A DNA stretch of 8,079 nucleotides, taken from contig JAODAU010000002.1 in the NCBI GenBank assembly GCA_025463615.1, positions 1 to 8,079 on the forward strand, read 5' to 3'. This document shows positions 1 through 5,979 of the stretch, piece by piece. Both the position numbers and the translations under genes were made by a program. Each line of letters starts with the position of its first letter. Positions within the stretch are counted from its first letter, which is position 1. Below the pieces are notes generated by a model. The model was not told where the DNA came from, ran no database searches, and saw only the letters and a list, made by a program, of their open reading frames with translations. The DNA comes from Microbacteriaceae bacterium (GTDB taxonomy: Bacteria > Actinomycetota > Actinomycetes > Actinomycetales > Microbacteriaceae).

Positions 1-1
1 C

Positions 2-1045
2 GGAACCCGAAATGCCGCCGACGGCGCCGTCGGGGCTGAGCCGATCCTGCACCTCGCCGCTCGACTCGAGGACTGGGTGCACGAGCGGCGGGAGCGTCGA
101 GCGCGCCGTCGCGGCTACACGCCCACCGTCATCCCGTACACCTGCTACGGCGCGGACGGCTGGGTGCGTGTGCTCTGCCGCGTGCTGCTCACGCGCCCCT
201 CGGTCGTCGGCGACTCGGTGGTGCGGTACAAGAAGATCCGCGGCTGGCGCAGCTTCACGAGCGTGCCTGTCAACGACATCGCGGTCACGATCCGCATCGG
301 CGACGCCGAGCACCGGGTCTTCGCCGACCGCGGTGGTGTCGTCGACCACGTGGTCGAGGTGGCGCTCGAGCCGGGCTGGCACGAGCTGACGGTCGGCACC
401 GACGAGTCCGAGACCGTCTCCGCCCCCGTCTTCATCGTCGACCCGAACGCCTCGGTCGGCATCATCTCCGACGTGGATGACACGGTCATGGTCACCGCGC
501 TGCCCCGCCCCCTCCTCGCCGCCTGGAACACCTTCGTGCTCGACGAGCACGCCCGGCGACCCGTGCCGGGGATGGCGGTGCTCTACGAGCGGCTCGCGCG
601 GTCGCATCCGGGCACCCCCGTCATCTACCTCTCGACGGGGGCGTGGAACGTCGCGCCGACCCTCACCCGGTTCCTCTCGCGCAACCTCTACCCGCCGGGG
701 CCGCTGCTGCTCACCGACTGGGGGCCGACGCACGACCGGTGGTTCCGCAGCGGGCGCCAGCACAAGACGGAGAGCCTGCGCCGTCTCGCGGCGGAGTTCC
801 CCGGCATCCGCTGGCTGCTCGTCGGCGACGACGGCCAGCACGACGAGGAGCTCTACGGCGAGTTCGTGCGCGAGCACCCGGAGAACGTCGAGGCGGTGGC
901 GATCCGCCAGCTGTCGAACAGCGAGGCGGTGCTCGCCGGCGGCCGCAGCAAGGCCGAGCAGCACAGCAACGGTTCGGTGCGCTGGGTCTACGCGCCCGAC
1001 GGCGCCGGGCTGGCCGAGCAGCTGCTCGACGAGGTGCAGCCCTAG
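2..1045 (+). CDS. App1-family (DUF2183) phosphatidate phosphatase-like protein, 5' end outside the window
   Basis: HAD-like phosphatase resembling the catalytic domain of yeast App1, a Mg-dependent phosphatidate phosphatase; the bacterial substrate is not established. Numbered from the GTG at 77, an N-terminal beta-rich region (about residues 15-125, YTCYGADGWVRVLCRVLL onwards) precedes the catalytic part. HAD motif I is SDVDDTV with D132 and D134 (GAC at 470). Motif II is YLSTGAWN (S186), K230 in the RQHKTESL stretch fits motif III, and motif IV is VGDDGQHDEELY (D251, D252, D256). The frame stays open from base 2 through 25 codons that look like the usual family N-terminus (HLAARLEDWVHERRERRARR), so GTG 77 is probably internal and the true start lies upstream. 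There is no signal peptide in the visible part. The stop TAG at 1043-1045 overlaps the stop of convergent hipA. Family confident, substrate unknown. Confidence 0.88.
   Translation, partial: GTRNAADGAVGAEPILHLAARLEDWVHERRERRARRRGYTPTVIPYTCYGADGWVRVLCRVLLTRPSVVGDSVVRYKKIRGWRSFTSVPVNDIAVTIRIGDAEHRVFADRGGVVDHVVEVALEPGWHELTVGTDESETVSAPVFIVDPNASVGIISDVDDTVMVTALPRPLLAAWNTFVLDEHARRPVPGMAVLYERLARSHPGTPVIYLSTGAWNVAPTLTRFLSRNLYPPGPLLLTDWGPTHDRWFRSGRQHKTESLRRLAAEFPGIRWLLVGDDGQHDEELYGEFVREHPENVEAVAIRQLSNSEAVLAGGRSKAEQHSNGSVRWVYAPDGAGLAEQLLDEVQP
1042..1045. other. Overlapping convergent stop codons in a shared CTAG
   Basis: The self-complementary CTAG supplies the + strand TAG (1043-1045) of the App1-like gene and the - strand TAG (1044-1042) of hipA. 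The two coding regions therefore overlap tail to tail by four bases, leaving no room for an intergenic terminator. Confidence 0.9.
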
Positions 1046-2349
1046 CGCGCTCCCCCGCGCGGGCTCGGCGCGATCGGCCGGAAGTCCGCCGCCACGGCGT
1101 CGGCGTGCAGGCGGTCCAGGCCCGCGGATGCCGCGAACTCCGGCCATGACGCCAGCGCCGCGTTCACCTCGGTGAAGATCGCGCTGATCCCGGGCACGTC
1201 GAATCGCTCGCCCACCGCAACCAGGTCGGCGCGGGTGATGTCCGAGAACTTCCCGTCCACGGCCATGAGGTGCTGGCGCAGCCAGCGGTTGTCCGGGTTG
1301 TACGCGTGGGTCACGTCGTAGGCCGGGGCCAGGCTCCACGCCCCCGCGGGCGACATGAGGAACGCGACGTTCTTGGTGTGGTCGTCGCAGTTCGCGGCGG
1401 CCACGTTGAACACCATCCGGCGGAACGCCTGCTCGATGCCCCCGGGCGCGAGCGTGCGCACCCGCTCGAAGTACTGGGCGTAGTCGTTCGCGCCGATCGC
1501 GTTGAAGTCGAGGCCGTCGGTGGCGCAGAGGCTCTGCAGGTGCAGTCGCGTGCCGTCCGGCATCCGGTCGAAGCGGCGGGTAAGGAAGTGCGCGCGGCCG
1601 TTCTCCTGCAGCAGGCGCGTCGGCGACATCTGGATGCCGGCCGCCCGCACCATGAGCGAGTAGGCGTACTCGACCCGGCCGTACTCGCGGCCAGGCCCGA
1701 GCTGGCTGTCGACCCCGACCCCGTCGAACTTGATGAGCCACGGCTCGAAGCCGGCGGCCGGCGCCAGGTGGCCGGAGCGGATCTCATCGGTCGCCGGGTC
1801 GATGTTGACGATCGCCTTCGCCCGGGCACCGCCCGCGCTGGTGCCGACGTCGATGATGCGGCGCAGCGCGGCCTGCGACTCGCTCTCGGTGGCGAGCGTG
1901 CCCTCGACGGCCCTGCGCGCGGAGACGACCAGGTCGCTGAGGTCGAGCGCGGTCGGGGGCGGCAGGTCGGGCTCGCGCTCGGGCACGAACTCGAGGGCGC
2001 CCATGCCGCGGGAGCCGAGGTAGGCGAGCCGGTCGAGCGCCGTGACGCTCTCGCGCGGGATGCCGTTGCGCGCCATCCACGCGTCGACCAGGGTGTTGCC
2101 GAAGCGGTCGGGCAGCGCGTCGGCGAGCATCGGCGGCAGGCCCTGGTAGGTGTCCTCGTTGAGGCCGGGGAAGCTGAACACGGTGCGGCCGAGCGGCATG
2201 AGCGCGGGGGCGAGCTGGATGCCGCCGCGCACCCACCCCGGGTCGTACTCGAACGCGTACGCGCCGCGGCGAGCGCCGGGGGCGACCGCGCCGACCGTCT
2301 CGCCCCAGGCGCGCACCTCGACGAGGTCGACGGGCCGGTAGGTCGCCAT
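1042..2349 (-). CDS. hipA: HipA-type serine/threonine kinase toxin
   Basis: This 435-residue protein matches the usual HipA size (E. coli about 440). HipA toxins are cytoplasmic Ser/Thr kinases; E. coli HipA phosphorylates glutamyl-tRNA synthetase, stalling translation and promoting persistence. The target here is unknown. An N-terminal beta-rich subdomain (about 8-125, with the PMLADALPDRFGN stretch at 73-85) is followed by the kinase core. The Gly-rich loop VGTSAGGARAK (168-178) puts S171 where E. coli has autophosphorylated S150. K207 in PWLIKFD is the ATP-binding lysine. NCDDHTKN (320-327) gives catalytic D322 and metal ligand N327, and LAPAYDV (340-346) is the DFG equivalent with D345. 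All key residues are intact, so an active kinase is expected. The ATG at 2349 is chosen because homology begins at MATYRPVDLVEV; a longer frame back to 2460 only overlaps hipB. It overlaps the hipB stop by one base, implying translational coupling, with a weak AGGA-like site inside the hipB end. Confidence 0.93.
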   Translation of the reverse strand: MATYRPVDLVEVRAWGETVGAVAPGARRGAYAFEYDPGWVRGGIQLAPALMPLGRTVFSFPGLNEDTYQGLPPMLADALPDRFGNTLVDAWMARNGIPRESVTALDRLAYLGSRGMGALEFVPEREPDLPPPTALDLSDLVVSARRAVEGTLATESESQAALRRIIDVGTSAGGARAKAIVNIDPATDEIRSGHLAPAAGFEPWLIKFDGVGVDSQLGPGREYGRVEYAYSLMVRAAGIQMSPTRLLQENGRAHFLTRRFDRMPDGTRLHLQSLCATDGLDFNAIGANDYAQYFERVRTLAPGGIEQAFRRMVFNVAAANCDDHTKNVAFLMSPAGAWSLAPAYDVTHAYNPDNRWLRQHLMAVDGKFSDITRADLVAVGERFDVPGISAIFTEVNAALASWPEFAASAGLDRLHADAVAADFRPIAPSPRGGAR

Positions 2350-2666
2350 CAGCGGCCCGTCCTGCGCACGCGCTGCGGTCGCGGGGCCTGGCTGCGGCTC
2401 TGGCGCAGCAGCTCGATGGGGCTCGGACCGGCGGGATGCGGGTCGAACTCCTCGAGCCACGCCGTGCGGTCGAGCACTCGCGCGATCGCGACGAGGGTCT
2501 TCAGCGTGGAGCCGGATCCCTGTTCCAGGTTGCGCACGGAGGTCTCGCTCACGTTGGCGCGGCGCGCGAGCTCGGCCTGCGTGAGGCCCGCGGTGATGCG
2601 GGTCGCACGGACCTGTGACCCGATCCGCTGCTCCCAGTCCTGCGGTGTTGCATCCATAAGCACCAT
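2349..2666 (-). CDS. hipB: HipB-type HTH antitoxin and autorepressor
   Basis: This 105-residue XRE/Cro-type helix-turn-helix protein sits directly upstream of hipA, the standard HipBA order. HipB proteins bind and neutralise HipA and repress their own operon as dimers. The HTH runs about residues 14-68: RATRITAGLTQAELARRANV holds the first helices, and SETSVRNLEQG with TLKTLVAIARVL carries the recognition helix and following scaffold. The last 18 residues are rich in Arg, Pro and Gln (QAPRPQRVRRTGR) and probably form a flexible basic tail. Start ATG 2666 is favoured because GGTGG lies 4 bases upstream; ATG 2657 (residue 4) is possible but has no well-spaced site. The stop TGA (2351-2349) shares its last base with the hipA ATG. 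Upstream DNA contains inverted repeats suited to autoregulation. The family and pairing are clear; the operator contacts are inferred. Confidence 0.9.
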   Translation of the reverse strand: MVLMDATPQDWEQRIGSQVRATRITAGLTQAELARRANVSETSVRNLEQGSGSTLKTLVAIARVLDRTAWLEEFDPHPAGPSPIELLRQSRSQAPRPQRVRRTGR

Positions 2667-2670
2667 TATT

Positions 2671-2675
2671 CCACC
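2671..2675 (-). promoter_or_regulatory. Ribosome binding site of hipB inside an operator arm
   Basis: GGTGG on the minus strand lies 4 bases before ATG 2666 and decides that start over ATG 2657. Four of its five bases are part of the GTGGAATA inverted-repeat arm, so the operator and the translation start site share sequence. Confidence 0.5.
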
Positions 2676-2677
2676 GG

Positions 2678-2687
2678 TTAGCGCTAA
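2678..2687. repeat. Perfect 10-base palindrome TTAGCGCTAA
   Basis: TTAGCGCTAA reads identically on both strands and lies 12 bases upstream of the hipB start codon, inside the larger inverted repeat. A related, imperfect copy is TTTAGGCTAG on the minus strand (2700-2691). A pair of similar palindromic sites fits a dimeric HTH repressor. Confidence 0.6.
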
Positions 2688-2698
2688 AAACTAGCCTA
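2688..2698 (-). promoter_or_regulatory. Candidate -10 region of the hipBA promoter
   Basis: Two overlapping minus-strand hexamers fit the actinobacterial TANNNT consensus: TAGGCT (2698-2693) and TAGTTT (2693-2688). Either would start transcription about 12-20 bases before the hipB ATG, leaving a short leader that still contains the GGTGG ribosome site. No convincing -35 hexamer is visible. Both hexamers lie between the operator arms, so a bound repressor would block polymerase. This is pattern-based only. Confidence 0.35.
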
Positions 2699-2737
2699 AA
2701 CTGTGGAATATTGCTGGTTAGAGCCGCAGTTTAAGGG

Positions 2738-4105
2738 TCACCGCCACGCGGCGGGGCCGGCCGATCCCGCGCGATAGCTGTCGATCGGCACCGCGTCCTT
2801 GCGCCACGCGGCCAGGATCGGGCCGACGATGCGCCAGCACTCCTCCACGGCATCGGCCCGCACCGAGAGCGTCGTGTCGCCCGAGAGGATGCCGTACAGC
2901 ACCTCGCCGTACGGACCCATCTCCCCCGGGGCGAACTCGGTGCCCAGCGTCACCCGGTCGAGCGTGAACGGGCTGCCCTCGCCGTTGATGTTGAGGTCGA
3001 GGTCGATCGAGTCCGGGTTGAGGCCGATCCGCAGGGTCGCCGGGCCCGGGTTGCCGCTGAAGCCGTAGGGCCGGTGCGGCACGTCCTTGAGCGTGATGAG
3101 GATCTCCTGGCGCTTGTCGGCCAGGGCTTTCCCCGAGCGCAGGTGGAACGGAACGCCCGCCCACCGCCAGTTCTCGATGCCGATCGTGACCTCGGCGAGC
3201 GTCTCCGTCTCGTGCGACGGGTCGACACCCTGCTCCTTCACGTAGGCGGGCAGCTTGCGACCGGCGATCGTGCCCGCCGTGTAGCGAGCGCGGCGACCGG
3301 CGGCGACCGGGTCGCCCTTCCAGGCGTGCGAGGCCCGCAGCACCTGGGCCATCGACCCGCGCAGGTCGTCGGCGTCGATGCTCGACGGCGGCTCCATCGC
3401 CACGATCGCCATCACCAGCAGCAGGTGGCTCTGGATCATGTCGATGAGCGCGCCGGCCTTGTCGTAGTAGCCGGCGCGGCCCTCGAGGGCCAGCATCTCG
3501 TCGAAGACGATGTCGACCCGCTCGATGTGCTGCGCACCCCAGACCTGCTCGAAGATGCGGTTCGCGAAGCGCAGGCCCAGCAGGTTGAGCACCGTCGACT
3601 TGCCGAGGAAGTGGTCGATGCGATGGATCTGCTTCTCCGGCACGAGCTTGGCGAGCTGGCGGTTGAGCGCCTCGGCGCTGCGCAGGTCGGTGCCGAAGGG
3701 CTTCTCGAGCCCCAGGACGGTGCCCTTCGGCAGCTCGATCTTCTCCATCGCGGCGACGGCACCGATCGTCACGTGCGGCGGCAGCGCGAAGTAGAACGCC
3801 GGCACACCGGTCACGTCGTCGAGCACACGGGTGAGGTCGGCCGGGCTGGTGACATCCGCCTGGATGTAGCGCGACTTGGCGGCGACCGCCGTCGCGCGGG
3901 CGCTGGATGCCCCGCCCGCCTTGAACGACTCGCGCACGAGCTTGCGCCACGCACCGTCGGTCATCGGGTCGAATCCGACGCCGAGAAGACTGACGTCGTA
4001 GCCGCGCTTGTTGCCGAGAAGCTGACCCAACCCGGGCAAGAGCAGCCGCTTGGTGAGATCACCTCCGGCACCGAGGATGACGAGTGTGCCGATGTGATCT
4101 CCCAT
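2738..4105 (-). CDS. zwf: Glucose-6-phosphate dehydrogenase (short actinobacterial form)
   Basis: This enzyme oxidises glucose 6-phosphate to 6-phosphogluconolactone, the NADPH-generating entry step of the oxidative pentose phosphate pathway. The 455-residue protein is shorter than the classic form of about 490-510. The N-terminal Rossmann loop LGAGGDLTKR (11-20) keeps the basic residues expected for NADP binding. EKPFGTDLRSAEALNRQL (134-151) and RIDHFLGKS (162-170) form the substrate site, with H165 and K169. The EGRAGYYDKAGALIDMIQSHLL stretch (208-229) matches the conserved C-terminal domain, and the end YRAGSAGP resembles the family's YxAGSWGP. The active-site signature is non-canonical: DHFLGKS instead of DHYLGK(E/Q/K). 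ATG 4105 is chosen because homology starts at MGDHIGTLVILGAGGDL; the frame upstream is only antisense to the GH15 gene. No Shine-Dalgarno is visible, and TAACCT 7 bases upstream suggests a leaderless transcript. Divergent from the GH15 gene; hipBA follows on the same strand. Confidence 0.95.
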   Translation of the reverse strand: MGDHIGTLVILGAGGDLTKRLLLPGLGQLLGNKRGYDVSLLGVGFDPMTDGAWRKLVRESFKAGGASSARATAVAAKSRYIQADVTSPADLTRVLDDVTGVPAFYFALPPHVTIGAVAAMEKIELPKGTVLGLEKPFGTDLRSAEALNRQLAKLVPEKQIHRIDHFLGKSTVLNLLGLRFANRIFEQVWGAQHIERVDIVFDEMLALEGRAGYYDKAGALIDMIQSHLLLVMAIVAMEPPSSIDADDLRGSMAQVLRASHAWKGDPVAAGRRARYTAGTIAGRKLPAYVKEQGVDPSHETETLAEVTIGIENWRWAGVPFHLRSGKALADKRQEILITLKDVPHRPYGFSGNPGPATLRIGLNPDSIDLDLNINGEGSPFTLDRVTLGTEFAPGEMGPYGEVLYGILSGDTTLSVRADAVEECWRIVGPILAAWRKDAVPIDSYRAGSAGPAAWR

Positions 4106-4147
4106 GCCGCTCAGGTTACCCCGGCTCGCCAATGCAAAGATGTGACC
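4106..4147. promoter_or_regulatory. 42-base divergent promoter region between zwf and the GH15 gene
   Basis: Only 42 bases separate the two start codons, so both promoters must overlap here or extend into coding sequence. For zwf, minus-strand TAACCT (4118-4113) fits TANNNT and ends 7 bases before the ATG, the spacing expected for leaderless transcription in actinobacteria. For the GH15 gene, AAAGAT (4136-4141) ends 6 bases before the ATG and is a weaker -10. Neither gene shows a clear Shine-Dalgarno sequence. Confidence 0.5.
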
Positions 4148-5944
4148 ATGGCGCTGCGCATCGAGGACTACGCGATGATCGGGGACTGCCATACGGCCGC
4201 CCTCGTCGGCCGGGACGGAAGCATCGACTGGCTCTGCCTGCCGCGCTTCGATTCCGCCTCCACCTTCGGCGCCCTGCTGGGCAACGAGGACCACGGCCGC
4301 TGGCTGCTCGCCCCCGACGGCGACGTGATCGAGACGAGCCGCCGCTACGTGGATGACACGTTCACCCTCGCCACCCGCTGGGTGACCAGCTCGGGCGAGG
4401 TCGAGGTGCTCGACCTCATGCCCTACGGCGACCGGCGCGCCGACGTGATCAGGAGGGTGCGCGGCATCCGTGGGCACGTCGACATGGTCGAGGAGCTGCG
4501 CGTGCGGTTCGGCTACGCCGCGGCGCTGCCCTGGATGCGGCAGATGCCGGACCGCCACGGGCCGGCGCTGGTCGCCGTCGCCGGGCCGGACGCGGTCATC
4601 CGCCGCGGGCCGGAGATGAAGCCGGAAGATCACCGGCACATCGCGCGCTACACCGTGCGCGAGGGCGAGACGGTCGACCTGACGCTCACCTGGTACCGGG
4701 CCCACCACGACGCACCGACGCCGCTCGACGTGGGGCGGCGCATCCGCTCGACCCAGAAGTGGTGGCAGGACTGGGCGGCCGGCTCGGATGTCCCCGAGCT
4801 CTACCACGACCAGGTACATCGTTCGCTGCTCGTGCTGCGCGCGCTGACCCATGAGGACACCGGGGGCATCGTCGCCGCGGCGACCACCAGCCTGCCCGAG
4901 CAGTTCGGCGGATCGCGCAACTGGGACTACCGCTACGTCTGGCTGCGTGACGCCTCCTTCACCCTCGGCGTGCTGCTGACCCACGGCTACGCGGAGGAGG
5001 CGAGCGCCTGGCGCAACTGGCTGCTCCGCGCCATTGCGGGCGACCCGGCCGAGGTGCAGATCATGTACGGGCTCTCGGGCGAGCGTCGCCTCACCGAGTG
5101 GGAGCTCACCAGCCTGCCCGGCTACCACGGCGCCTCCCCGGTCCGTGTCGGCAACGACGCCTGGCGCCAGTACCAGGGCGACATCTTCGGCGAGGTGATG
5201 ATCGCCCTGCGCAACGCGCGCGACCGCGGCGTCGTCGAGAACGAGTTCTCCTGGCCGCTCCAGCGCGCCCTCATGACATTCGTGCAGCAGAACTGGTCCC
5301 GACCCGACAACGGCATCTGGGAGATCCGCGGCGAGAAGCAGCACTTCACCCACTCCCGCGCCATGATCTGGGCGGCGCTCGACAGCGCCATCAGCGGCGT
5401 ACGCGACCACGGACTCGACGGGCCGGTCGAGGAGTGGGAGCGGCTGCGCGGCGAGATCCGCGAGGAGATCGACTCGCGCGGCTGGGACCCCGTGCGCAAC
5501 ACCTACGTGCAGCACTACGGCAGCACGGAGGTCGACGCGTCGCTGCTGCTGCTCTCGCAGAACGGGTTCATCGACGCCAACGACCCGCGGATGCTCGGCA
5601 CCGTCGCCGCGATCGAACACGACCTCATGGACGACGGCCTCGTGCTGCGCTACCGCACCGAGAGCGGCATCGACGGGTTGCCGGGGGGCGAGCATCCGTT
5701 CCTCGCGTGCTCGTTCTGGCTCGTGGAGCAGTACGCGCGCAGCGGCCGGCTCAGCGACGCCCGGGCGCTCATGGATCGGCTGGTCGGGCTCTGCAACGAC
5801 GTCGGCCTGCTGAGCGAGGAGTACGCCATCCACGCCCGGCGCCAAGCGGGGAACGTGCCGCAGGCCTTCTCGCACCTCGCCCTCGTGCGCGCCGCGGATG
5901 CCGTGGCCGCCGCGGTCGACCGTGCCGCAACGATCAGGGACTAG
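4148..5944 (+). CDS. GH15-family glycoside hydrolase (trehalase/glucoamylase-like)
   Basis: This 598-residue cytoplasmic protein (no signal peptide) belongs to glycoside hydrolase family 15, which releases glucose from trehalose, malto-oligosaccharides or related alpha-glucosides. The mycobacterial GH15 trehalase is one characterised relative type, so trehalase is a plausible but unproven activity. The N-terminal beta-sandwich domain opens with IEDYAMIGDCHTAALVGRDG and SIDWLCLPRFDS. The (alpha/alpha)6 barrel carries NWDYRYVWLRDA (258-269), GIWEIRG with candidate general acid E392, HSRAMIWAALD, and LLSEEYA with candidate general base E557 or E558. ATG 4148 is chosen because homology starts at MALRIEDYAMIGD; the GTG two codons earlier is an alternative. 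There is no ribosome site, so leaderless translation is likely. It is divergent from zwf, suggesting that released glucose, once phosphorylated, feeds the pentose phosphate pathway. It ends 35 bases before the convergent HNH gene. Confidence 0.92.
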   Translation: MALRIEDYAMIGDCHTAALVGRDGSIDWLCLPRFDSASTFGALLGNEDHGRWLLAPDGDVIETSRRYVDDTFTLATRWVTSSGEVEVLDLMPYGDRRADVIRRVRGIRGHVDMVEELRVRFGYAAALPWMRQMPDRHGPALVAVAGPDAVIRRGPEMKPEDHRHIARYTVREGETVDLTLTWYRAHHDAPTPLDVGRRIRSTQKWWQDWAAGSDVPELYHDQVHRSLLVLRALTHEDTGGIVAAATTSLPEQFGGSRNWDYRYVWLRDASFTLGVLLTHGYAEEASAWRNWLLRAIAGDPAEVQIMYGLSGERRLTEWELTSLPGYHGASPVRVGNDAWRQYQGDIFGEVMIALRNARDRGVVENEFSWPLQRALMTFVQQNWSRPDNGIWEIRGEKQHFTHSRAMIWAALDSAISGVRDHGLDGPVEEWERLRGEIREEIDSRGWDPVRNTYVQHYGSTEVDASLLLLSQNGFIDANDPRMLGTVAAIEHDLMDDGLVLRYRTESGIDGLPGGEHPFLACSFWLVEQYARSGRLSDARALMDRLVGLCNDVGLLSEEYAIHARRQAGNVPQAFSHLALVRAADAVAAAVDRAATIRD

Positions 5945-5979
5945 CTCTCCGGCACACGCCCGTCGCCAGGTGCGGCCGC
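5945..5979. other. Short convergent intergenic gap without visible terminator
   Basis: These 35 bases separate the convergent stops of the GH15 and HNH genes. I find no stable GC-rich hairpin followed by a T-run on either strand, so transcripts probably overlap or end by a Rho-dependent or cryptic mechanism. Confidence 0.4.

Larger units (their letters stand above)
2667..2710. promoter_or_regulatory. Candidate HipB operator: widely spaced inverted repeat with nested palindrome
   Basis: Arms TATTCCAC (2667-2674) and GTGGAATA (2703-2710) are perfect reverse complements, with starts 36 bases apart and a 28-base interior. A perfect palindrome, TTAGCGCTAA (2678-2687), lies inside, and the interior also has the related sequence CTAGCCTAAA (2691-2700). 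GGTTAGCGC (2676-2684) recurs as GGTTAGAGC at 2716-2724, 40 bases away. The E. coli HipB half-site is TATCC/GGATA, and TATTCC/GGAATA here is similar. That similarity and the position directly before hipB make an autorepression operator likely, but binding is inferred. Confidence 0.6.

Noticed and set aside
2350..2460. 37-residue N-terminal extension of hipA
   Set aside because: It lies entirely in hipB coding sequence in another frame, and HipA homology starts at the ATG at 2349, which has the classic TGATG coupling.
1270..2694. 474-residue open frame on the plus strand opposite hipBA
   Set aside because: Composition is Arg/Val/Gly-rich without motifs, and it is fully antisense to hipA and hipB, whose catalytic and HTH residues are clear.
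2711..2737. Rho-independent terminator after zwf
   Set aside because: No GC-rich stem followed by a T-run is visible on the minus strand; the repeats here match an operator layout better.
2718..3950. 410-residue minus-strand frame overlapping zwf
   Set aside because: It is an Arg/Gly/Asp-rich shadow of the zwf coding sequence in another frame with no domain signal.
3074..4147. Open frame on the plus strand extending the GH15 frame upstream across zwf
   Set aside because: It is antisense to zwf, has no recognisable domain, and GH15 homology starts at 4148.
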